IMG/VR virus record: IMGVR_UViG_3300020196_000070
Location: 1-46,650 of that record
DNA from: a virus
Direction: 5' to 3' (one strand)
Length of the DNA: 46,650 bases
The notes under the pieces were generated by a model that saw only the letters and a list, made by a program, of their open reading frames with translations, was not told where the DNA came from and did not search any database. Positions 5,801-11,671 of this stretch are shown in pieces; the stretch's first letter is position 1; the number at the start of each line of letters is the position of its first letter. Made by a program: the position numbers and the translations under genes.

Positions 5801-8326
5801 ATTTACATACCTGAACTGACGGGAGATATCAATGGAAGTACCTCTAATCAATTAACAACCACTCTCAATGCTTCCAATGGTGGCACAGGCGGAACTCCTT
5901 CTGATGCTTTCAACAGTGCAGGGGGAGGTGGTGGCGGCGGTGCCCCTGGTGGCGTACAAGGTGGTGGTATGAGGTCTGGTAATAGTACCACTGGCGGCGG
6001 CGGCCAGGGTGGAAATGGTTATTACAGTAGTACTTATGTTTCTGGTGCTTCTGTTTCAACAGGAACTACAAATGCATATATTAAAATAACATATACTACA
6101 GTAGTTAATGATGGTATAAATGGTTCTGCCCTTCAAGGTGGAAATGGGGGTGTTTCTACTTATGGTGGCGGCGGCGGTGGTGGTGGATATTTTGGTGGGG
6201 GCGGTGGTGCTGGATTTTATGATCGTTCAACAGGAGGTGGTGGTGGATCTGGATTTGTTGCAGTATCTGCAGTAAGTGGATATACTTCAACACTTGCAAA
6301 TACATCAGATCCATATAGAGATGGTGCTGGAGATGTAAACAGCGACTCAAGATTAATTATAGAACAAACCAATATTATAATATCACAGCAACCAACATCA
6401 ATTATTGTTCAAGCTGGAACTAATGCTGTTGTCAGTCTCGCAGCATCAATTCCACAATTACCAAATGAAACAATACAATATCAATGGCAGAAAAAAGATT
6501 ATGGAACTTCAACATGGAATTCTATAACTGGTGCCAATTCTTCTTCTTATACTATTTTATCTGCTAGTTCATCAGATAATCGTGATCTCTACCGATGTAT
6601 TTTAAGTAATCCATATTCTATAACAATTTTATCAAATGAAGCTGATATAACTGTAATTCAGTCAAGTGAGACAGTAGTTTATAGAACAGCAGGTGTTGCT
6701 AATTTTACTATACCAACGGGAGTAGAAAAAATTAGATTTCATATATGGGGTGCGGGTGGTGAAGGAACTGGCGAATGCGTAAGTAGTAGTGGTGGTGCTG
6801 GTGGTTATATAAGTGGTGTTATTGATGTGACAAGTGGAGATATGTTCCTTGCAAAAGTTGGATCTACATCTAATGGATCTGATACTGGTCAAGCTGGATT
6901 TGGAGCAGGACGAGGTGGTGGTTGGGCGGGATTATTTAAATATGCTTCTGGCACAGCAGGCGGCGCTCAAAATCTAGTTGCGATTGCTGGCGGCGGTGGC
7001 GGCGCAGGTCAAGCTGGTCCTGGCGGCGGCGGTAATGGTAATGGAAGCGGCGGCGGTGGCCAGCCTTCAGGAAATGGTGGTAATCCAGGCACACAAAGTT
7101 TTGGCGGCAGCGGCGTAGCTGGTGGTCAGAATGGTTCTTTTTATACGTCTGGTGGTGGATCTGGATTCATGAATGGTGGATTCGGTGGTGGCACTGCCAC
7201 TAATGTCAGCAGAAGAGGCGGTGGTGGCGGTGGTGGTTACTACGGCGGTGGCGGAGGTGGCGGGGGAAATAATGATTGTTCTGGCGGCGGTGGCGGCGGC
7301 GGTTCTGGATTTGTTGATACTGCATATTTGGGTCCATCGGATACTAGTATTATATCGGCTCCAGGCGCTGGTGGAGCTGCTGGTGGTGCAAATCCAGGAG
7401 GAATTGGAACCTTATGGAATGATTTTGTAGCTAGTGCTGGAGGATATCAGGCAGGTAGAAGTGGTCAAGATGGATTAATTATTTTTGTATTGACATATGG
7501 GTACGATTTTGAAATTTCTCCTGCTATTGCTGGTAAAACAAACTGGTCTTTAATTATGGATGGACCATTAATTTTAGATGGAAGCAATTCAACTACCTAT
7601 ACATTAACTGCATTGCGAACTATTTCACGCACTGTAAAAATGTGGGGTCAGGGAAGGTCCAGCGGTACTGGCGGATATTCTTATGGTAATGTATCATTTA
7701 CTAATGGAAATACTTATAGTGTAAGATTAAATGCTGGTGATGGCAGTGCTGGTTCTAGTTCTGGATGGCCTAGTAGAGAAAATGGAGGAGGATATGCAGG
7801 ATTATTTTCTGGAACTAGTATTACTCAAGGAAATGCCATTATGATGGCTGGTGGAGCTGGAGGAACTGGATTTGGTCATGGTTCATCTGCTGGCGGTCAT
7901 GGCGGTGGTCTTTCTGGAAATTCAGGTGCTAGTTCTTCTGATTCGCAAATTGGTTCAACTGGCGGCGGCGGAGGTACACAAAATAGTGGCGGCGGTGGCG
8001 GATCCGCTGGAGGAAGTTCGGGTGGCGCCTTACAGGGTGGTTCTGGTGGCGCTGGACAAACAGGTGGTTATCCAAATGCTGGTGGCGGCGGCGGTGGTGG
8101 CGGTGGTTACTACGGTGGTGGTGGTGGCGGCGGTGGAAATGACTTTGGTCAGGGTACTAGAAACGCTTCTGGAGGTGGTGGTGGATCTGGTTATATAAAT
8201 GGTTCACTAGTTTCCAGTGGAGAAACTAGATTATTTGCAAACACTGTTGAAGGTGGAGTTAATGATCCAAACAGAGGAAATGCTGGTGGTAATGGTTATA
8301 GTTCTAGAGTTGTAATAACTACTTGA
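2864..8326 (+). CDS. Giant Ig-like / poly-glycine adhesin or tail fibre (1820 aa)
   Basis: Three Ig-like domains carry the diagnostic core Trp and Cys: YQWQKK/YRC pairs at W110-C148, W209-C247 and W1208-C1245. Between and after them are long glycine-rich blocks (about nt 4012-5035, 5425-6265, 6745-7305 and 7780-8205). These are punctuated by hydrophobic signatures such as GGGYAGLF and LLIAGGGGG, a pattern I associate with the ALK/LTK-type glycine-rich family and with phage adhesins that fold as packed polyglycine-II helices (gp38 of S16-like phages). An IPAGV / CPAGVNSVSVV strand precedes several blocks. A module with DGPLILD and KMWGQG occurs twice. Coupling to the PAAR gene and late-gene context suggest a receptor-binding or baseplate-peripheral role, which is inference. 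No transmembrane segment or signal peptide is seen. Confidence 0.8.
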   Translation: MSEITPFHNNIQYIPKDSENTSGNGVEPSTYWAVTETNINAQDYEINTKDVSPVVSADVYNSYTSGSGITRTPTLLVSGPVNVTANETSTATFLVSALVLNSDAIPEYQWQKKEFNTSTWSTISGATSSQYTIATLSFDSDNGDSYRCVVSATGVENSPVTSSEALLTVRRVLTITQQPTAQASYVNGTTATFSVAVTLSSGTGIQYQWQKREFESETFQNISGATSTSYTTPNLSTLIDSGDSYRCIVSHPDADTKISDTVRIIVTGADFEVTPAINNIAFWRLSVDGPLILDPSNAQQYTIKSLDPNRTKFLSKMWGQGSCSSTGGYTEAAFPVIQSQVFTVKKNAGAGSGTTPANESVYAAAGTYTWICPAGVNSVSVVCVGGGGRGGGSGGGGGGLGWKNSISVTPGQSYTVVVGAAGTTSSHGGDSYFINSSTVKGGGGRSGCLGDTSGGSYTGTGGGNGGNGSVQTSWGGGGGGAGGYSGNGGNADTLFGYSGSGGGGGGGSGHSNTDSNDGKRKGGGGGGVGLFGQGANGVGAPSTSYGGDGGGGGSGGANGDPSSVHNGGAGGLYGGGSGGANEFASAWIPGTFGGIPGGGAVRIVWGGNKAFPSTNVGTAQGSGSSSSGGGYAGLFNGTTVDQANALAIAGGAGGGGASTTNTCVYSGGSGGGLVGGDAFNIPGVGGGTSAIQTASVVNSNPACAGGPSYGWYTRTGGSSSSPTPGIGGTGDIRQLVIKWDGSVIYNGPSTIVTNGFVLVNDYRYYPSTYQGSVYGWCGDGTTCGTCGLGAGDFGNAFNIYRSPINSYDGGKGATQSSSGAGGSGFGESGTETFNTVGTSTINIPAGVSNITYEIVGGTGGTGGTGVKQGSTNQTYPGGSGARGQKIVGTLNPSQVAGQTLSLHIAGNGGNGSANYFGASGGAAGAGLNSGGTGGSTPVSDDDEHWGASGGGGGGSSSISIGTTRLLIAGGGGGGGGGMQIYIPELTGDINGSTSNQLTTTLNASNGGTGGTPSDAFNSAGGGGGGGAPGGVQGGGMRSGNSTTGGGGQGGNGYYSSTYVSGASVSTGTTNAYIKITYTTVVNDGINGSALQGGNGGVSTYGGGGGGGGYFGGGGGAGFYDRSTGGGGGSGFVAVSAVSGYTSTLANTSDPYRDGAGDVNSDSRLIIEQTNIIISQQPTSIIVQAGTNAVVSLAASIPQLPNETIQYQWQKKDYGTSTWNSITGANSSSYTILSASSSDNRDLYRCILSNPYSITILSNEADITVIQSSETVVYRTAGVANFTIPTGVEKIRFHIWGAGGEGTGECVSSSGGAGGYISGVIDVTSGDMFLAKVGSTSNGSDTGQAGFGAGRGGGWAGLFKYASGTAGGAQNLVAIAGGGGGAGQAGPGGGGNGNGSGGGGQPSGNGGNPGTQSFGGSGVAGGQNGSFYTSGGGSGFMNGGFGGGTATNVSRRGGGGGGGYYGGGGGGGGNNDCSGGGGGGGSGFVDTAYLGPSDTSIISAPGAGGAAGGANPGGIGTLWNDFVASAGGYQAGRSGQDGLIIFVLTYGYDFEISPAIAGKTNWSLIMDGPLILDGSNSTTYTLTALRTISRTVKMWGQGRSSGTGGYSYGNVSFTNGNTYSVRLNAGDGSAGSSSGWPSRENGGGYAGLFSGTSITQGNAIMMAGGAGGTGFGHGSSAGGHGGGLSGNSGASSSDSQIGSTGGGGGTQNSGGGGGSAGGSSGGALQGGSGGAGQTGGYPNAGGGGGGGGGYYGGGGGGGGNDFGQGTRNASGGGGGSGYINGSLVSSGETRLFANTVEGGVNDPNRGNAGGNGYSSRVVITT
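3671..3826 (+). repeat. DGPLILD/KMWGQG module, copy 1
   Basis: Encodes DFEVTPAI...WRLSVDGPLILD...KMWGQG inside the 1820-aa protein. It matches the second copy at 7505-7652 in order and spacing. The module introduces a glycine-rich block each time and may be a small beta cap. Confidence 0.7.
4012..8204 (+). repeat. Glycine-rich (GGN)n coding tracts
   Basis: Four main blocks (about 4012-5035, 5425-6265, 6745-7305, 7780-8205) consist largely of GGT/GGC/GGA codons, often six to nine glycines in a row, in an otherwise AT-rich gene. GGC triplets are locally frequent. The coding strand is strongly G-rich with many GG runs. Ig-like and other beta modules interrupt the blocks. The tracts explain the many overlapping spurious ORFs in the other frames. 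Confidence 0.9.
7505..7652 (+). repeat. DGPLILD/KMWGQG module, copy 2
   Basis: Encodes DFEISPAI...WSLIMDGPLILD...VKMWGQG, the second copy of the module at 3671-3826. It leads into the final glycine-rich block. The copies have diverged at the DNA level, so the duplication is not recent. Confidence 0.7.
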
Positions 8327-8351
8327 CAAATTTTTTAAAGAGCATTACAAT
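8323..8351 (+). promoter_or_regulatory. Host-type sigma-70 promoter
   Basis: TTGACA (8323-8328), a 17-base spacer and TACAAT (8346-8351) give a consensus -35 and a near-consensus -10. The -35 overlaps the TGA of the giant adhesin gene and the promoter points at the small gene starting at 8376. A host-type promoter inside a late structural block suggests that the small genes from 8376 can be transcribed early or independently. Confidence 0.75.
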
Positions 8352-8375
8352 ATAGATTGTCGTACTTCATAAACC

Positions 8376-8519
8376 ATGGCAAAGCGTCCTTCACTCACTA
8401 ATAAAGTTGTAATTGAATCTAAACCTAAAAAAAGTCGTCAGGGAGCTGGTAAGCATACTAAATACAGTGCAAGCTCACGTAATGGAGCAAAGAAACGTTA
8501 CCGAGGACAGGGAAACTAA
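8376..8519 (+). CDS. Small basic protein (47 aa)
   Basis: A 47-aa frame starting MAKRPSLTNKVVIESKPKK and ending KKRYRGQGN. It has about fourteen Lys/Arg residues and few acidic ones, so it is very basic and probably binds nucleic acid or an acidic partner. It is the first gene behind the sigma-70 promoter at 8323-8351, and its stop shares a base with the next start (8519). Short proteins with this beginning are, as I recall, widespread in T4-like cyanophages, but no function is known to me. Confidence 0.75.
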   Translation: MAKRPSLTNKVVIESKPKKSRQGAGKHTKYSASSRNGAKKRYRGQGN

Positions 8520-8677
8520 TGGCACGTAAAAAGACTGTACAAGCAACTACTGATGTAAATAACGATGATATTGTTGATGAATTAGATACCATTGAAGTTG
8601 AAGATACCGAACCCAAAGTTTTTGGATGGGTTGCTGGTAAACCAGTTGCAGAACAAGTACATCCAAACAATAAATGA
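8519..8677 (+). CDS. Small acidic protein (52 aa)
   Basis: A 52-aa frame beginning MARKKTVQATTDVNNDD, with an acidic middle (DIVDELDTIEVEDTE) and a C-terminal patch, VFGWVAGKPVAEQVHP. It starts on the last base of the preceding gene's stop and overlaps the next gene by ATGA (8674-8677), so the three genes are translationally coupled. The adjacent basic 47-aa and acidic 52-aa products could interact, but this rests on charge and coupling alone. Function unknown. Confidence 0.7.
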   Translation: MARKKTVQATTDVNNDDIVDELDTIEVEDTEPKVFGWVAGKPVAEQVHPNNK

Positions 8678-9132
8678 ATCAAATTGAGGCAGATATACAG
8701 GAGTGGATTGCAAGAATATCTGAAGTTCGTCCAGAATTAGAAGGTTTTGCAGTTTGTCCTTTTGCCTCTAAAGCAAAAACCTTAAATGTGGAGTGTCAAG
8801 CAGAGGACATCATGCCTGTTTCTGGGTATGATGTCGTTTTTTATGTGGTTGAGGACTATCTTGACCTAACTAGTATTCAATTTTGGGTAGAATTTTACAA
8901 TAAAAAGTTTCCAGACTACATATTTTTAGAAGATTGTGCTACTTATAACACTTACATCAATGGAATTCAGTCAAATAATGGTAAATATAACCTTATTTTG
9001 ATGCAAAATAAAAAAGATTTACAAAAAAATAGAGAAAAATTAGCAAAAACAGGATATTATCACCACTGGAATGACGCATACTTAAGAGAAATTCTTGGTG
9101 ATGACTACGAAATGGTCAAAAATTCGGGATAG
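8674..9132 (+). CDS. Conserved-looking hypothetical protein (152 aa)
   Basis: A 152-aa soluble protein. It contains LEGFAVCPFA (around residues 22-31), a beta strand YDVVFYVVEDYLDL and a basic C-terminal helix (KKDLQKNREKLAKTGYYHHW). The CPFA segment recalls short CPF motifs of uncharacterised DUF families, but I cannot place it. It is coupled by ATGA to the acidic small gene and belongs to the operon behind the 8323-8351 promoter. It does not have the Ser/Thr/Asn-rich composition of the structural proteins, so it may act in the infected cell. Function unknown. Confidence 0.75.
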   Translation: MNQIEADIQEWIARISEVRPELEGFAVCPFASKAKTLNVECQAEDIMPVSGYDVVFYVVEDYLDLTSIQFWVEFYNKKFPDYIFLEDCATYNTYINGIQSNNGKYNLILMQNKKDLQKNREKLAKTGYYHHWNDAYLREILGDDYEMVKNSG

Positions 9133-9176
9133 CAACCCCGTAAAAAGTTCTGTTTAACCTTTTTAGGAGAAAACAG

Positions 9177-9383
9177 ATGGCAAAATACCAAGTAGATCGT
9201 GATGTTGAGTTTATGAAACAAAATTGGGGCACAAATCGGTTAATTACCGATTACATGTTACCAAATAACCAAAAAATTAACACAAATCAAGAACATGTTA
9301 ATCAACCACCGTCAGATAGATATTCAAGACCTTGTGGCGGTAAAGGTGGTTTTGATGATTATGTAGAGAGGTGGCATGAATGA
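9177..9383 (+). CDS. Small hypothetical protein (68 aa)
   Basis: A 68-aa protein with AGGAG seven bases before the ATG. The N-terminal half (YQVDRDVEFMKQNWG) looks helical. The second half is polar and Pro/Asn-rich (NQPPSDRYSRPCGGKGG) and ends DDYVERWHE. It is the last gene before the baseplate block, and late promoter octamers overlap its downstream edge. No domain is recognised. Confidence 0.7.
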   Translation: MAKYQVDRDVEFMKQNWGTNRLITDYMLPNNQKINTNQEHVNQPPSDRYSRPCGGKGGFDDYVERWHE

Positions 9384-9384
9384 C

Positions 9385-9396
9385 GATAAATAAATA
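9385..9396 (+). promoter_or_regulatory. Late promoter candidate, overlapping GATAAATA and AATAAATA
   Basis: Two overlapping octamers, GATAAATA (9385-9392) and AATAAATA (9389-9396), each differ by one base from TATAAATA. They lie 15-20 bases before the ATG of gene 25 and would drive the gp25-gp6-wedge transcript. Confidence 0.6.
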
Positions 9397-9411
9397 AAAC
9401 TATTATTAAAA

Positions 9412-9816
9412 ATGGCGTTAAAACCGTCAAGATCATATAAGGACTTGAGCTTTACTTTTAAGACAAATCCTTTAAAAAAAGATCTTGTCATTCTAAAAAA
9501 TGAGAATGCTATCAAGCGTTCCTTATTAAATCTTTTCTCTTATAGAAAAGGTGAAAAGTTTTTTAACTCAACTTTTGGGAGTGGTATTCCTGATTTGCTG
9601 TTTGAACCTTTTGATTTTGTAACTGCTGGTTCCATCAAAGAAAATATTATAAATTTGATTCAGTCATATGAACCTAGAGTTAATTTATTAGATATAGCAA
9701 TAAATTTGAATGATGATGAGAATACATATGAAATTGAAATTAATTATTCTATACCAGACATTTCTCCAAAATTTTATAATGTTAATTTGTCTTTAACTTC
9801 CTCAAGCAAAGTATAA
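9412..9816 (+). CDS. 25: Baseplate wedge protein gp25
   Basis: A 134-aa protein, matching the length of T4 gp25 (132 aa). The gp25 family signature is visible: NENAIKRSLLNLFSYRKGEKFFNS is followed by the FGSGIPDLLFEP region (residues about 56-67), then ENIINLIQSYEPRVNLLDI. The conserved EPR joins the wedge core. gp25 sits at the sheath-baseplate junction and primes sheath assembly together with gp6 and gp53. The stop codon is immediately followed by the gp6 start with no gap. A late promoter candidate lies 15-27 bases upstream. Confidence 0.95.
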   Translation: MALKPSRSYKDLSFTFKTNPLKKDLVILKNENAIKRSLLNLFSYRKGEKFFNSTFGSGIPDLLFEPFDFVTAGSIKENIINLIQSYEPRVNLLDIAINLNDDENTYEIEINYSIPDISPKFYNVNLSLTSSSKV

Positions 9817-11670
9817 ATGGCATTCACTCAAGTCAGTTCTTTAGATTTTACAGATATAAAAATTACATTGCGTGAGTACCTGAGGCGCAATACAGATTTT
9901 ACTGACTATGATTTTGAATCATCTACTTTATCGTCTATTCTTGATCTATTAGCATATAATACTTATTATACTGCCTTCAATACTACGATGGCAGTTAATG
10001 AAACTTTTCTTACATCAGCCTCATTAAGAGACAATATTGTAAAAATAGCTAGACAATTAGGATATACACCCAAATCAAGAACTTCTGCAAATGCATATGT
10101 TCAACTAAAGGTTGATTATTCTTCTGTTGCCGCTATAGATCCAAGGTTAGTACCCAAATTTTTAACTCTAAAAAAAGGCAACTGTTTTATTGCATCAAAT
10201 TCAGAAAACAGATCTGAAACTTATCAATTCTCAATATTAGAGGATATTGTTGCTCCTGTAATAAACAATATTTCTTACTTATCTAATATTGAAGGGATTA
10301 ATCAACTTAAGATAACAGAAGGTGTATATTTAAACTTTAAGTTTACAGTAGATAATACTATTTCAAATCAAAAATTTATTTTAACAACCCAAAATATTGA
10401 TACCAGTTCTATAAGAATTAAAGTAAGAGAATCTGCTACTTCATCAAAGTTAACTACTTATACTCAAGCTGATAATATCTTAAATGTAAAATCAACTGAT
10501 ACTATATTTTTTGTTCGTGAAATTTCTGACATGCGTTATGAATTAGTTTTTGGGGATGGCGTAATTGGAAGAAAACTTGAAAATGGCGAAATTATAGAAG
10601 TTACCTATCTTTCATCAATGGGATCTTCTGCCAATGATATTAGATCTTTTGTATTTTCTGGTGAAATATATGATGAGAATTTAAATAGAGTTCTTCAAAA
10701 CATCACTCTAACTTTAGTTTCAAAAAGTGAAGGTGGCGATGATGCTGAGTCTTCAGATGAAATTAAGGTAAATGCCCCTCAATTCTACTCTTCACAGAAT
10801 AGAGCAGTTACATTAGATGATTATAAAATTATCACTAAGAAACTTTATTCTTCTATTGCTGATATTATTGTATATGGTGGTGAGACTGAATCTCCCCCAG
10901 AATATGGTAGAGTAAAAATTGCTATTAAACCAAAATATTCAACTAAATTAAGTAATTCAACTAAAAGAGATATTTTAACTAAATTAAAAACCTATACAGT
11001 TGCTTCTGTAACTCCTGTTATAATTGATCCATCAATTATTGAAATATTGATGGATTCTAGAATTTCTTATAATTCAGCAAGTACTAATTTAACTCCAGAA
11101 CAAATAAAGAACACTGTAAGTCAAAATTTGATACAATATCGTGATACTAACAATTTAAATAAATTCGGTGGTGCGATTAAGAAAAGTAAATTAAGCACTG
11201 TGATAGATTCATCAGAAGATTCAATTACATCAAATGTGACTAATTTATCTTTAAGAAAAAGATTGCAACCAGCATTAAATACAAATGCTCAATATTTACT
11301 TTGTTTTGTTAATCCTCTTCTTCAGAAATGCAATGATGAGACTAATATAGTTTCATCTGCTTTTAGGGTTGCCAACTTCCCTGGTATAGACGTATATCTT
11401 GAGAATACTACTGATGGAACAATTAGAATATATAGTATTAATCCGATAACTGCTACCAAAATAATACGAATTGACAATATTGGAAATATAAATTTTGCGA
11501 AAGGTGAAGTTAGAATAGACCTTTTACAAATAACCAAAGGTAGTAATGATAATAATGAAATTTTTGTTACTGTAATTCCAAAAAATCCAGATATTTATGC
11601 CGTTAGAGAAGTTTATTTGGAACTTTTAGTAGATAATAGCAATTTCCAGATATTACCAGAAGTAAACTAA
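9817..11670 (+). CDS. 6: Baseplate wedge protein gp6 (baseplate J family)
   Basis: A 617-aa protein near the T4 gp6 length of 660 aa. Its N-terminus (DFTDIKITLREYLRRN, then SSILDLLAYNTYYTAFN) and the ETFLTSASLRDNIVKIARQLGY segment are typical of gp6. The mid-region SENRSETYQFSI followed by VFGDGVIGRKLENGEIIEVTY is the conserved baseplate-J GDG turn, and NRAVTLDDYKIITKKLY is also characteristic. gp6 dimers form the inner ring that holds the baseplate wedges together and rearrange during contraction. It abuts gene 25 upstream and is one base from the next gene, so all are one transcript. Confidence 0.95.
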   Translation: MAFTQVSSLDFTDIKITLREYLRRNTDFTDYDFESSTLSSILDLLAYNTYYTAFNTTMAVNETFLTSASLRDNIVKIARQLGYTPKSRTSANAYVQLKVDYSSVAAIDPRLVPKFLTLKKGNCFIASNSENRSETYQFSILEDIVAPVINNISYLSNIEGINQLKITEGVYLNFKFTVDNTISNQKFILTTQNIDTSSIRIKVRESATSSKLTTYTQADNILNVKSTDTIFFVREISDMRYELVFGDGVIGRKLENGEIIEVTYLSSMGSSANDIRSFVFSGEIYDENLNRVLQNITLTLVSKSEGGDDAESSDEIKVNAPQFYSSQNRAVTLDDYKIITKKLYSSIADIIVYGGETESPPEYGRVKIAIKPKYSTKLSNSTKRDILTKLKTYTVASVTPVIIDPSIIEILMDSRISYNSASTNLTPEQIKNTVSQNLIQYRDTNNLNKFGGAIKKSKLSTVIDSSEDSITSNVTNLSLRKRLQPALNTNAQYLLCFVNPLLQKCNDETNIVSSAFRVANFPGIDVYLENTTDGTIRIYSINPITATKIIRIDNIGNINFAKGEVRIDLLQITKGSNDNNEIFVTVIPKNPDIYAVREVYLELLVDNSNFQILPEVN

Positions 11671-11671
11671 A

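Noticed and set aside
3903-8198. Several long alternative-frame ORFs inside the glycine-rich gene
   Set aside because: They encode Val/Ala/Leu or His/Arg-rich low-complexity strings that are the direct shadow of GGN codons in other frames.
9141-9165. TAAAAAG...CTTTTTA hairpin as a terminator before 9177
   Set aside because: The stem is almost all A-T with an 11-base loop, and the right arm runs into the ribosome binding site, so it is unlikely to terminate transcription.
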